Part shown: one piece after another, positions 34,102 to 46,121 of the stretch
Position numbering within the stretch: position 1 is the first letter of the stretch
Layout: each line of letters starts with the position of its first letter
Origin: Misgurnus anguillicaudatus
Lineage: Eukaryota > Chordata > Actinopteri > Cypriniformes > Cobitidae
Direction: 5' to 3'
Length of the DNA: 64,000 nt
Assembly (NCBI RefSeq): GCF_027580225.2
Contig: NW_027395283.1
Location: 6,390,501 to 6,454,500, forward strand
Position numbers and translations under genes: made by a program
Notes under the pieces: generated by a model
Database searches by the model: none
Told to the model about the DNA's origin: nothing
The model's input: only the letters and a program-made list of their open reading frames with translations

Positions 34102-36302
34102 CCCTCTGGGGTCCGACCATTTTGGGACACTCTCAGAGGTTCTGACATGCTCTTACATTTGGTCTTTTTTCAGTTGCTTTAAAACATAATAATGGGAAGT
34201 GTCTCATACCACTGCGTTCAGCACAAACTGGGCTAAAATATTATATGAGCTACATGTATGTACATGTTTGTATTTTTGAGAGAAAAATGTTTATGCGTGG
34301 TTTTTAAAAAAGCAAAATTTTTAAGTCACTGATATAAGTCCACAAAACCCATACTAAACATGTTTTAACAAGACTTTCCTAAACATAATCTAGTAGTCTA
34401 GAGTTTTTTCTTTAAAATGATGTGACAATCACCATGCCTACTTATTCACATAAAACAATGTATTCATTTAGAAATTGTAAGACACTTTTTGTTTAGACGG
34501 GCTGTATGCGAGAAGGATTGATTGACAGCAAGCAAACAAAGGCTCGCATAATGAGCTGCATAATGAGGCAGGAATGTGAGAATGAACTACAGTAAAGAAT
34601 GTGAGGACAAATGTATACATGTTTGTTTGAGGTTTATTAAGTTAACAATATAATTAAAATAGAAATGATGGTTAGTAGGACATTTTAAGTTTATTTGGAA
34701 ACATACCCTATTCCTAAAACTTTGTATAAACTAAGAAACTGATACACAACAGAGCTGTAAACGTCATGTGGCTCATGTTACCATATAACTTTGTCCAAAA
34801 AGTGTTTTTCCACTTCATAGTTTTGTACTGATGAAAGAGATGCAGACCTCTAAGAGAGTTATAAACAGCTGTTAGAATAAATTGTCCACAGAAATACCCT
34901 TACATACATAACTGATGGGTAGATGTCACTGATACTAAGTTACATTCATATACTACATAAACTTAATCTCAGATAAACATCTGCAGCAATTAATATAAAA
35001 AGCTGTTTTCAGATGACTGTTTTCAGATGCCCATCCCCGTATCGTCTAGCTTCTGTTTTAAACGTGTTTCTGTAAGCGCGTATGAACTTTAAAAACACAT
35101 CGCATGTGCGCGAGCTCGCGTCTCCGTCTCCGCAGCGCTCATAAAAACGGTGTCGCGTGTGAAGCGCAATGTATGGAATTACCTTGCATGTAAACAATAT
35201 GGAATCATTTTACAGCAAATCCCGCAGTGCAGCATTACTCAAAGTTGCCATGACAGATACGAAAGTGAATAACTGTGTCTAACACTGTACAACATGTAAC
35301 AGATATCCGCCATTATGGGAGGTCACGCGTACTCGTTCGTAAATAAGCATGTAAACATGGAATCATATTACAGCACACACTTAAAAGATACAGCAGTTCA
35401 GGCTTACTGAAAGTTTCCACGAAGGATATAAGTGAATAACTGTGTTTAACACTGTTACAGCATGCAACAGTGAAATCCGCCATTACGTGAAACTTTTTCA
35501 ATCCGAAGCGTGTAGTCTGCTAAGGTTGCTTAACGTTACTGTATGTAGGCTGAACTGCACAAGCCATGAGCATATTAAGTTACATGATAGCAAATATAAA
35601 TGGTATAAATTAACTGTTAACGTTACTTACTTCTAATCCAGCAGTGCGTTCTTCATTGTTCTTCTTAGGTAACGTTAAAGATAAATGCTTCTCTTCCTCA
35701 ATGTCCAGACATAAATGAAGATATTCCTCACGTGTGTGAATAAAGTTTATAATCCAAACATGCGGTAAAAAGTCTTTAAATCTGATCAAACTTTACACTT
35801 TGCTTGTTATGGTTGAACAGCTCGTGTCTTCATTACCATGTCAACAGCTGTGGGCGTGACCAAATTAAAGATAATGAAGTCAGCCAGGAAAAACGGTACT
35901 CTCTTAACTTCAATGCAGATTACATAAACTGGCAATATTTGTTTTCGATTATATTTAGCTTGTTTAAAAGTAGACATTTCAGGCTTTCTTTGGATGTGTG
36001 TATCATGCTTGTGTGACGAGTAATCGCGGAGTTTCAATTGATTTTTGTAACGTGTTTTGAGAGACAGCTGGCAGAGACAGAAATGTCTGGATGCACACCA
36101 TGTTTATTTTCTTTATTTGACAAAAACACAAAGATCTGTTGTTATTGTGAATGAACACATATTAAAGAAGACCCTTTACCGTTTCAAATGATGTCAAACA
36201 CGTAAGTGTATGATTATTAATGATGGAGTATTTTAAGTTGATTCTGCCATGATAAGGAAAAAACACGTCAAAACGCGCCCCGCGTTTTTGGACCCCAGGG
36301 GG
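34102..36302. mobile_element. 2.2-kb piggyBac-like nonautonomous element
   Basis: Left CCCTCTGGGGTCC, right end on the other strand CCCCCTGGGGTCC, TTAA at 34098-34101 and 36303-36306. Ends starting CCC plus TTAA fit piggyBac. No transposase frame. Inside, about 130 bp is repeated in tandem with a spacing near 163 (35186 and 35349, marked by GTGAATAACTGTGT). A fragment of the same family is at 21822. Confidence 0.75.
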
Positions 36303-36665
36303 TTAAACAGCAAAACTCTTAATTACACTATACATTCAAAAATTTTGTTTAAAAAAGTTATTTCCCTTACGCATTTTCTGTTTTTATAAACAAAGATACT
36401 GTACAGTATATGCAGTACTATTTTTTAGTAACTTTTACATATGTCTGAAATTATGAAAAGAAATCACAATGTTCATGAATTGTCTTTAAATGCAATCTAT
36501 TAAATAGAATGACAATTTACACAAGTTGATTGTACATTTGTTTTGTACAGGTATTTAAATTTAAGCATATATTTTATAAATTAAAGTCACTGTGTGCTTA
36601 ATGGCAAAGGGTATTGAACATTGAGGAGAAAAAAACTGCAAACAGTCATTCCACAGCCTGTGATG

Positions 36666-36779
36666 TCAATGTCTTCCACATATTATGTTCACATTGTCCA
36701 TTGTAAAGTTGATACTTTCAGATTTGAGAAGATCAGGAGAGCCGTTGAACACTGTGGTTGGTGTGGGACCTTTGGGTTC
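36666..36779 (-). CDS. Unidentified minus-strand gene or relic, last exon
   Basis: Acceptor GTTTGTTTTACAG|GAACC opens an exon of 38 codons: EPKGPTPTTVFNGSPDLLKS, then ESINFTMDNVNIICGRH and TGA. The stretch is open in one frame with phase 0 and has no repeat signature. No family recognised. Its upstream partner at 37885-38039 has a frameshift, so this may be a relic of a transposon or retrocopy. Two MITEs lie between the exons. Confidence 0.3.
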   Translation of the reverse strand, partial: EPKGPTPTTVFNGSPDLLKSESINFTMDNVNIICGRH

Positions 36780-36995
36780 CTGTAAAACAAACATTTCACC
36801 TTTTAAGTGCTTTTTACCAAATAACAGAAGCCATCAAATAGACTTAAAATTACCCCATAATAACACAAATTAAGTATGAAAACTAGGCAAGCGACAATCA
36901 AGAACCAACAAGACTCTTATAATTAATGTGGAGCTGTATGCTATTTAAGTGTAAACAGAGTAATATTTTTATATTTGCATTGAATGTTACTTTAA

Positions 36996-37271
36996 AGCAA
37001 CATTGTGTCGTTTTTTTACCTTTAAATAATGTCTCTAAAATTATTTCAGTGATAGAACAACTTTTAACTGGACAAATTGTACTGTTGCTGCAACCCGAGC
37101 AGCCTCCTAGCTGCTACAAGCACACTCTGAAAGTGGCGGTGGAGGGTAGAGCACACAGCCCCGCCCCTCCCCCTGCCTGCAGAAGAGGGTCTGATACCAG
37201 GCACTGTTGCACTTTTCAACCACATGGGGGAGCTGTAAGTCATTTTTACATGGAAACTACATAGTGTTGCT
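36996..37271. mobile_element. 276-bp TTAA MITE, copy 2 (inverted relative to 21109)
   Basis: Same ends and the same length as the copy at 21109, read in the opposite direction. TTAA at 36992-36995; the right site is mutated to ATAA. Confidence 0.8.
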
Positions 37272-37439
37272 ATAAATGAAGTGCCTCAAATGCTAATGAA
37301 ATTACAGAAGACTATACTTACACTATTTACACAGTAAAGGAAGCTGGGATTTTCTTGAAATAATGCTTGCAATAACATAAGTGCAGCATTCCTCACCAGA
37401 CCTACAAAGATACAAATTATTGTACATTAGGTACAGGAA

Positions 37440-37722
37440 TCAATTACAGGGACATTTTACTCAAAAAAGAAAACTCATTCACTCACTCATTATTTCAAAC
37501 GTTCACGGCTTTCTTTCTTCAGCAGAACACAAACACAAAAAAGATTTTGAAGAATGTCTGTAACCGAACAACGCTGGTAGCAATTTAATGGACACAAAAC
37601 CAATGCAGGTCAATGGGCACCATTGTTGTTCGATTACCATACTTTTAAAAAATATCTTCTGTTGTGCTCAGCTGAAGAAAGTGACGACAATTTTCATTTG
37701 TGGGTAAACTTTATCTCTTTCT
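37440..37722. mobile_element. Foldback MITE (Angel-like)
   Basis: Left half with CTTTCTTCAGCAGAACACAA and TTTTGAAGAATGTCTGTAAC, right half with the inverse words (CAATGGGCACCATTG at the centre, TTGTGCTCAGCTGAAGAAAG). Same general family as 17940. Confidence 0.55.
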
Positions 37723-37884
37723 CAGCCAGCGTCTCTTAATTAACAAGTTAACTCTTTAATGGCAAGGAAAAAGTTTATACTAACATTATTTTCATAATTT
37801 CACTTATACAATTTATAGGTGCTAGAACAATTGCAAATAAGGCTACTTTACACTGGGAAAAGAACAACCATATGATGTAGTTAC

Positions 37885-38039
37885 CTTCTGTGGTTTCCTG
37901 TGCTGTTCCAATGAGATTGGCGTGGAGATGTTTTTTACTTCCTTCTACTCCTGATGATGTTTGGGGCCATTTTATTTAGAGATGTTTCCATGTTCTTCAC
38001 CAAGTGTGTTCCAAACCTCATTGTCATTCCATGCAGCAT
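37885..38039 (-). pseudogene. Unidentified minus-strand gene, upstream exon, frameshifted
   Basis: Lies between an acceptor (TTTTTTAAG|ATGCTG) and a donor (CACAGAAG|GTAAC). The first frame reads MTMRFGTHLVKNMETSLNKM and stops after SRRK. One base earlier in phase the reading continues KNISTPISLEQHRKPQK to the donor and joins to EPKGPT of the exon at 36779. A one-base deletion in an A run (GTAAAAAAC) explains this. Confidence 0.3.
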
Positions 38040-39049
38040 CTTAAAAAACAAATCTTTATATATCCACTTTCAGACAAACAAGTTCCATAAAGTCTCCATT
38101 AACTTGAGGTTGCAATTGCCTAGTGATGTATTTTTCAAAACACAATGTTCAATAAAAAACTAGTGTGAAATATTAATAATTTAAATTAAGTCCTCAAACA
38201 CTTTACAGTCTTTAATGCTAAATTATAAATGAAATGCATAAGAATTATCATTAAAGCTACAAAACACAGATTTCTTTTATTTTGCTCTTTTCAATTCAAT
38301 TCAATTCAATTTTATTTATATAGCGCTTTTCACAAGTGTTAATTGTTGCAAAGCAGCTTTACATGAGAAGATGTAGAGGAGAACACAGAAAATCAATAGA
38401 TAATATAAGAAGTAGAGAAAGCGGTTAAACCGTACAAGCGAGCATTTTAATAATGTAACGTATACAGTTAAGTGCTAAGTTAAGCCAAAGTTGGCTGACT
38501 CTCCCTGGGACTAAAAACCCTCTAGGAAAAAACCCAATGGGAAAAAGTCCTAGAAGGACAAAAACCCTTGGGAGGAATTAATATATATTTATATATATAT
38601 ATATATATAGAAACGGTAGGGATAGGAGGCGGGTAAGCGAATTAAACTGGTTTAGCCGGTGGTCGTTGGTCGGGCATCGGCTGGTCATCACGTTGAAGGA
38701 CAGCCAGTGGATCAGTGATGCAATGATCTTCACAGGAACTGGGTCTGTTTGTCTCATGGTCCTCGTGGTTGAGGACGAGACAGGGAGAGAAAAAAAGAAT
38801 TCTATTAGCTTAGGGGCCGTTCGCATGCAATGCAAGTGTCAAACATTATAGTGGTTCAAGTCAGCTCGGTTCCAGACAGGCTAACTATTGCGGCAATAGT
38901 ATATTACCCATATGAGGTATGTGAGTGCTTTGTTCTAGACAAACTAACTACTGCGGGAAATGTACATTTACTGGACATTTTATGCTTTGTTAAAGAAGAA
39001 TGTCTTAAGTTTAGATTTAAATTGATCGACTGTGTCTGATACTCGAACA

Positions 39050-40071
39050 TTATTTGGTAAATTGATCGACTGTGTCTGATACGCGAACATTATTTGGTAA
39101 ATCATTCCAGAGCTTAGGGGCTAAGTAGGAAAAGGATCTACCACCTTTAGACACTTTTGATATTCTAGGGATAATTAAGTGACCAGAATTTTGTGAGCGC
39201 AGTTTACGTGATGGATTGTATTCTGATAGTAGTTCTTTAATATACGAGGGCGCTAGGCCATTTAAGGCTTTGTAGGTGATTAGTAATATTTTAAATTGTA
39301 TGCGATATTTAACTGGTAGCCAGTGTAAAGATGCCAGAATTGGACTGATGTGGTCATACTTTTTAGATCGAGTAAGCACTCTTGCGGCGGCGTTTTGAAC
39401 CAGCTGTAGCTTGTTTACCTGATTTGCATGGCATCCCCCGAGTAACGAGTTACAATAGTCTATTCTAGAGGTCATAAAAGCATGGATAAGCTTTTCTGCG
39501 TCTGATGCAGACAGCATATGGCGTATTTTTTAGATATTTCTAAGATGGAAGAATGCTGTGCGGCAGATGTTGGCCATATGACTATCGAAAGATAGATTGC
39601 TGTCGAACATTACGCCTAAATTCTTAACCGTGGAAGATGGCACCACCGTGCAGCCATCTATGGACAACTTGTAATCTGACATATTATGTTTGTAGCGATT
39701 CGGTTCAATAATGAGTATCTCTGTCTTATTGGAGTTTAGCATAAGAAAGTTTTGTGCCATCCAGTCCCTAATATCACTGATGCAGTCTGTTAGCTTAGAA
39801 AACTGGTGGGTTTCGCTAGGACGCGACGAGATGTAAAGCTGGGTATCATCGGCATAGCAGTGAAAACTTATGTTATGTTTCCTGATAATGTCTCCTAGAG
39901 GTAACATATATAACGAGAATAGGATAGGGCCTAGAACTGATCCCTGAGGTACGCCGTATTTAACGGGGGAGTGATATGACTCTTCCTCATTTACATAAAC
40001 AAAGTGATATCGATTAGTTAGATACGATCTGAACCAGGCTAACGCCTGACCACTGATGCCAACATAGTTTT
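39050..40071 (-). pseudogene. LINE A reverse transcriptase, second half
   Basis: From 40071 the piece resumes with [20 protein letters not shown], then [11 protein letters not shown] and the box [12 protein letters not shown] with both catalytic Asp, then [37 protein letters not shown], a stop near 39530, and FMTSRIDYCNSLLGGCHANQ to WNDLPNNVRVSDTV. The 40-bp duplication at 39021-39100 throws the last residues out of frame. Confidence 0.8.
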
Positions 40072-41904
40072 CTAGATTTCACCACGATCGGATGTTAATA
40101 GGAGGTCATTTGTAACTCTAAGCAGCGCTGTCTCTGTGCTATGGTGGGGCCTGAATCCTGATTGGAACTTTTCATATGTATTATTATTTTCTACGAATGT
40201 GCGTAGCTGGCTTGCCACTACTTTTTCTAATATTTTAGAAAGAAAAGGTAGATTTGAGATTGGTCTAAAGTTATTAAGATCTCCCTGGTCAAGGTTTGGT
40301 TTTTTAATGAGCGGTCTAATAACTGCTAGTTTGAAAGCTGTTGGAACGTATCCTAATTCTAGAGATGAGTTAAAGATATTAAGTACCGTGTCTGACACTA
40401 CATGAAATACCTCTTTTAGTAATTTTGTGGGAACGGGGTCTAGTATACAGGACGATGATTTGGATGACGTTACTAGTTTAGAGAGCTCTTCTATTGTAGT
40501 AGGATTAAATGACTCAAGATGTTCGTTTGGTAATCTAGTGGAAAATGTACTATTGGGTAGAGTGGTGGCTGCTTGCGTAGTTTCTATGTTTTCCCTAATA
40601 AACATAATTTTGTTAGTAAAGAAGTTCATGAAGTCATCACTATTGTGTTGGAGTTTACTATTGGTTTCTGTTTGTTCTTTGTTTCTAGTCAGTTTCGCAA
40701 CTGTGCTAAATAGAAAACGAGGGTTGTTATGATTTTCTTTAATAAGCGTACTGAGATAGGTAGATCTGGCGGTTTTAATAGCCTGTCTGTAGTGTTGAAC
40801 ACTCTCTTTCCATGCTGAACGCCATACCTCTAACTTTGTGCTTCGGTAGTTTCTTTCCATTTTTCTAGCTACTTTTTTAAGGGCTGCAGTATGATGATCA
40901 TACCATGGAGCTGGCGGTTTTTCTTTGATTCTCTTTTTTCGAATGGGAGCAACGGCATCCAACGTGCTAGAGCAGACGTTTTTCAGGTTTTCTATTATAA
41001 TATCTAGATCTTCACGGTTATCTGCTACATGTTTCATTTGAGACAGGTCTGGAAGAGTGCTAATAAAGCTATCTTTAGTGGTGGAAATTATTGTTCTGGC
41101 TAATCTGTAGCATGTTGTAGACTGAGCGGTCCTATCTAGAAGTATTGTGTATGACACAAGGCAATGGTCTGAAACGGCATCGCTCTGGGGTGATATTTCG
41201 ATGTCATTAATATTGAGTCCGAGTGACAGAATTAAGTCTAGTGTGTGATTACGAGTATGCGTGGGCCCTGACACGTTTTGTTTAATGCCGAGGGAATTTA
41301 GAACATCCATAAACGCACGTCCTAATGCATCTTTTGGATTATCCACATGGATATTAAAATCACCAACGATAAGAGCTTTATCTACAGTGACTGTAAGCTC
41401 AGATAGGAAGTCTGCTATTTCTTTAAGAAAATCTGTGTGGTGGCCCAGAGGCCTATATATGGTAGCTAAAATGAACGAAAGCCGTTTGTTGTTGCGATCA
41501 GTTATTTCCATATTTAACAGTATTATTTCAAACGAATTAAATTTTAGGTTGGATTTATGGTTTACTTTGAATATTTTATTGTATATTGTAGCTACACCAC
41601 CCCCTCTCCCTTTTAGACGAGGAACATGTTTATAATAATAGTCTTGTGGGGTGGATTCGTTTAAACTGGTGTAATCGTCTGCTTTAAGCCAGGTTTCTGT
41701 TAAACAGAGTGCATCTAAGTTTTGGTCAGTAATTATTTCATTGATAATTGGTTCTTTGTTGGTAAGTGATCTAATGTTAAGAAGGCCGAATTTTAACATT
41801 TGAGTTTCATCTGTTAATGTATTGTGTTCTAATTTTATGTTAATAAGATTTGTACGAGACGAGGTAAACGGTGCTCTGTATTTATTTGTTCGAGGAACAG
41901 ACAC
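40072..41904 (-). pseudogene. LINE A endonuclease and first half of the reverse transcriptase
   Basis: A 610-codon open frame. The endonuclease at about residues 35-250 has all boxes: LNIRSLTNK, LCLTETWLK, RLKGRGGGVATIY, ATIYRPLGHH, LIVGDFNIHV, NHTLDLILSLGL and AVSDHCLVSY with the catalytic His. The reverse transcriptase starts near residue 490 (PTAFKLAVIRPLIKKPNLD, NNFRPISNLPFLSKILEKVV, FQSGFRPHHSTETALLRV). It breaks off after residue 610. By comparison with 20505-20685, the segment AAFDTIDHTILLNRL with the first catalytic Asp has been deleted. Confidence 0.8.
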
Positions 41905-41990
41905 AGTCGAGATGTGTTGGTACTCTGTTAAAAAAGTCTCTATGTGTCTTTGATGAACATTAGTGACAGAAGTCAGAATTACGAGGTCCC

Positions 41991-42329
41991 TTTAAGCACC
42001 TTACCTTTTTGCATCAATGGGGTTTATATTTTAAAGCCAGTGACGTGTCTGACCATTTATTAACCATGGTTATGTGCGGGGATGGAAAAAAGCATAAATT
42101 ACACTTCACAAACCAAATACGCATAAAAACCTAAACACGTTTGGTTTTTAAAACATTTAAATGTTAAATGTAAGTGTCTTAACAGCTTCCATCACATTAA
42201 TTAATTGTGTGCATCACAGAAAACATGCATGTCTAGACTTGTTGCGGATAGGAACGCTGCACTGCAATCGTGCATTTATAATACAGACCCGCTGAAAATT
42301 CTCAACTGTGGCCAGCAGTTTCCACTTTC
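41991..42329. other. No gene seen
   Basis: AT-rich DNA with no recognisable ends. It continues in sequence behind the hAT element at 44057. Confidence 0.25.
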
Positions 42330-42337
42330 CTTCAGAG

Positions 42338-44048
42338 CAGGGGCGGAGCCAGACATTGTAGACATTGGGGGCTTAGCCCAAATCTAGGGGTTTCAAAGCT
42401 TGGTCCCCTGTTGATATTTTTTCTCCATTTACGGCAGCTTTATAAACTATTTTTCAATCTAAGTGTTCTCTGTATTGTCCAGTGTTGGGTGTAACTAGTT
42501 ACTAAGTAATTTGTTACTGTAATTTAATTACTTGAAAAAGTAATGTAAGGGATTACTCTTATTTTTCTTGTAATCGAATTACAGTTACTTCTGATGTAAC
42601 TAAATACTGTCTATGGACTGTAGAACAATTATGTATACTATAATAAATAGTGGATTTAACATGGTTTTAGTTTACAATTCTCACTATTAACTGGTTGATT
42701 ATTAGCATTAATATTACTGAGATGTTCACTGTTTTTTAGTAGGCCTACTTAAATAGCACATATTAATGCCTGATTCTGCAAAACCTTATTCTACACCCTT
42801 AACCCTCCCCATTTCTACAAATACTTAAAATAAACAACTACTTTAGTATTAATAAGCAGTAGTTGGAATATATTGAGGCAAAGGTAGTTAATAGTTAATT
42901 AATAGAGAGAAATGAACCCTAAAGTGGGACCAGAATAATTGATGTACTTTTATATATTGTTTCTTCGAGCCATTTCAAGCCTATCTTTGTATCATGTACT
43001 AAATAGGATTTAGAAAGTAATTAGTAATAATTAAATACTTTTTGGAGTAATATGTAAAGTAATTTAATTACATGATTGATGATGTAATTAGTAACTAGTA
43101 ATTAATTACTTTTTTGAGTAACTTACCCAACACTGGTATTGTCATTTTGAAACTGCAACATAACAAATTTTGACAATGAACTTCTCTTATCCAAAAATAG
43201 GCAAGCATGTTTGCTGAAGGCTAATCCAGTAACTATAAAGCTACATAAGAATAAAAATTTTTGACTTCATTGACAGAACAATTTCTCACCTGCTTATGGA
43301 AGCGTTTCTCTCTCTTTCTTTCTCTCTTTCTGTCTATCTGTCTGTCTGTGATCTCTCTCCACCCTCCTCTCTTCCTATTTGCACTGACAGTTATCACACA
43401 TAAGGATATTTTAATGTAAGAGATTGGGGATTCACATTTTATAACTGTCTATCAATGTATTTCTGAGGTAAAATCATTGCGAATTTCAAATGCATATGGA
43501 CAAAACATACCTAACTAACTATATACTTTCTCACCTTCTTACTTCTGACGTCTTTAAAAATATAAATCGTATATCCATCTATAAAAAAGTATATATGCAA
43601 CAATGAGCAAGTTTTTTCAAAGTTTTAATTCACTGTTATTAAATGTACTTTAAATACAACGTTACCAATGACCAATGAGGCAGACTAGACCAGAGCACCA
43701 CAGTAAGTTAGACGTTAGTCATGCAGATAATATATCAGTTGACGCTATTTAACAGTATTTACATCACATAACTACGGTATAAATATACACTTACAGTAAT
43801 AACGAAGGCACTGTAATAATAAAGACACTTTGAAAATGCGTTTACTGTGGGGAGATTCAGAATGTTATTTTGCCTTCAACACGCATCTCTTATTCATTTT
43901 CAGTTGAGTGGGGGAGCGGAGAGTTAAAGCTGAGTGCCACCACCTAGCGTCCTGGATGAATTCATTTTACAGATCTGAAAAGATTCGGGGCTTTTGACAA
44001 AACATTCGGGGCTCGAGCCCCAAAAGCCACCCCCCCGCTCCGCCCCTG
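42338..44048. mobile_element. 1.7-kb nonautonomous hAT-type element (outer)
   Basis: Left CAGGGGCGGAGCC, right GCTCCGCCCCTG. Exact 8-bp duplications CTTCAGAG at 42330-42337 and 44049-44056. It contains a second hAT element at 42480. No transposase frame; small frames in it are without domains. Confidence 0.9.
42480..43135. mobile_element. 656-bp hAT-type element (inner)
   Basis: Left CAGTGTTGGGTGTAACTAG, right end on the other strand CAGTGTTGGGTAAGTTACT. Exact 8-bp duplications GTATTGTC at 42472-42479 and 43136-43143. The interior is rich in GTAACTAG and GTAATT words near both ends. Confidence 0.9.
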
Positions 44049-44056
44049 CTTCAGAG

Positions 44057-44994
44057 TTTAGCTCCAACCCTGATAAAACACTCGTGAACAAGCGAAAAAT
44101 ACTCACGGAATATGTGTAAAACTGCGACAAACATTTACATATCATTCCCCTTCCACCGTCTTCCACCCGGTTCCTTTGACCACGCGCTTCATTGAAATTA
44201 CACTCCTGTCTCGAAATTTCGTCTCCTAACAACACAGCTGTCTTATTGTGCTTGGCAATTTAATTTAAAATGACAAAGAAATAAAGCGAGACTGTAACGT
44301 AATTCATTAAAACCCGGAACAATATGTATTTAACAGAGCTTTTATAACTGACGGTTGAGGAAGCCCGTCAGTGCTTAAACGTTACCAGCAGTATTTTTAA
44401 CTGAGGTAAATATTATAAATGTAGCTTCTAGTATCACTATTTAGCACAAGACCTACTCTAACAAAATAAATATTAACTAATTATACTAAATATTTCAGTA
44501 ATATTGTTTCAAAAATGTAGAAAGTTTATTTACCTCAGGGTACCAACAAGCAGAAATGCTGGTCCGGAGTCCGAACTCCTCAGTTTGAAAAAAAAAACTG
44601 TCACGTCTCGAGGCTCATCTTCGCGTATGGTGCAACGCATATATACGCCACCAGAGGGCACTTTTGCGATTATTTGTTTTTAATGCCCCTTCAGGTTAAA
44701 TTAAACAAACATTGACAATATAGAATGTACAAAATAAAGAAAACACCTGGTAATTCACCAAAAACGCAAACTGCACTGTAAGTTTCATGCTAATGTACAA
44801 ACTTGCATAAAAAAGCTCACAGGAAATAAATCATACACTAAATATTAATAGCCTATTTGTTGACTCTCTCTTTATTTGACCACAGCCTATTGACACAAAA
44901 AGGTTTGTGAATGAGTTGTGTAGGTTTGTAAATGAGTTGTGTAGGTCTGTAATTATTGTGTTATCTTTAGTTTACACTTCAGTCACAAAACGTG
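44057..44994. other. No gene recognised
   Basis: CpG-containing first half (to about 44650) and AT-rich second half. A duplication of AATGAGTTGTGTAGGTTTGT occurs at 44913-44950. No domains. Confidence 0.25.
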
Positions 44995-45130
44995 AATTAT
45001 AGAACCATTTTAATAAAAATGTTTTTTTGCCCTCCAAGGGTTCTATATGGAACCTGTTTTTGGTAAAAGGTTCTATTGGCAAAGTATAGAACCCTGGGGA
45101 ACTTCAAGGAACCTTTTTTTGAGAGTGTGC
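44995..45130. repeat. AAGGTTC-type repeat, right piece
   Basis: GGTTCTATATGGAACC and related words, ending CTTTTTTTGAGAGTGTGC. See the left piece at 33655. Confidence 0.5.
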
Positions 45131-45628
45131 TGTGTTTTGCATGGCTCACTAGCGCGGTATAACTAACCCTTTATTTATTAAAATAAAATTATTATTTAAA
45201 TCCATAACAATGAGGTGCACTGAGGTAGAACTCAGGGTACTACATGTCTTTTCCATTTTAAGAAAAAGATTAACACCAAGCTATAGGCTACTACAGCTAA
45301 ATATATATTTTTTGAAAAAACAAAAATAAATTGAAGAACATTGCTTGTTAAGTGCAAATTTACAGAGCATCAGTCAATACAGAACACAGCAGTGACTGTG
45401 TATATGTAGCCTACATGTACAAAACGAATGCAATACAAATACAATTAATATAGGACATTTTCAGTAATATATTAGTAAATAAATTGACGTGTGTCTATAA
45501 AGTATGAAAATTAATAAATCATTATTTAGGCTAAATTAAGTTGGAGAGATCAGTTTGTAGTCATTTAGATTTTTTCATCATTTCAGAACAAGCTTAACTG
45601 CTATTCATAACCACTTACATTATATCTT
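45131..45628. other. AT-rich DNA, nothing recognised
   Basis: No domain-bearing frames and no terminal repeats. Confidence 0.25.
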
Positions 45629-46121
45629 GTGTGTTCATTGGTCGAAAATATGCAGAAATATATGCAATTAAAAAAGTACAGAACAAAAACGTTAAGCTCA
45701 CGTGGAGCAAACGAAAAGCCATTAATAATGCAGACTCTCTGTAGAGGATGTGCCGAAACTGTCGAGTCGGTAGATGATCATCATGTTTATGTTTCACGCA
45801 GATATGTTGATGAAAAACTTGCATATCTATGCCCAGGAGAGAGTCAAGTGTTCAGTCAGTTTATAATAAAACCATTGGCGTTACATTGGTTTTCCCCACT
45901 GATCTATATAAATGACTGGATACCATGATATTGGATGGAAGTCAATGACACCCTCTGCCGGTTGGGTATACCAAGATGGCCGCTCGTACTCACGCTGGCT
46001 TCACCTCACGCTGTTACATTAAGCGTTCTATGCGCAATCCAGTCATTTATATAGATCAGTGGTTTTCCCTCATCCACGGAGCGAAGACTGTTAATACACA
46101 ATAAAAAAAACTATAAATGTT
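45629..46121 (+). pseudogene. Unidentified open frame interrupted by a MITE
   Basis: A frame from 45629 runs to the MITE at 45897: KYRTKTLSSRGANEKPLIMQ, a CRGCAETVESVDD segment, then LAYLCPGESQVFSQFIIKP. If the MITE and one copy of its 8-bp duplication are removed, the frame continues HWFSLIHGAKTVNTQ to TAA near 46100. Over 150 codons without a stop is suggestive, but there is no known domain and no clear start context. Chance is possible. Confidence 0.2.
45897..46061. mobile_element. 165-bp MITE with 25-bp perfect inverted repeats
   Basis: CACTGATCTATATAAATGAC followed by TGGAT at the left, the exact inverse at the right, and GTTTTCCC duplicated outside (45889-45896, 46062-46069). An 8-bp duplication points to hAT. 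Confidence 0.9.

Larger units (their letters stand above)
38290..41990 (-). mobile_element. L2-like LINE family A, nearly full length
   Basis: The 3' tail (CAATTCAAT)n is at 38290. The UTR up to 39000 is homologous to 13480-14050. The coding region spans 39050-41904 and the 5' end is near 41990. Damage: a 40-bp tandem duplication at 39021-39100, a stop at about 39530 and a deletion near 40072. It lies in the large NLR intron in the opposite direction. Confidence 0.8.

Noticed and set aside
43924..44235. 103-codon minus-strand frame
   Set aside because: It crosses the end of the hAT element at 44048 and its duplication; chance frame.
33655..45130. One 11.5-kb element bounded by the CACTCT..AAAGGTTC ends
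   Set aside because: The ends match, but the flanks show no target duplication and a third fragment at 29600 shows the family is dispersed.
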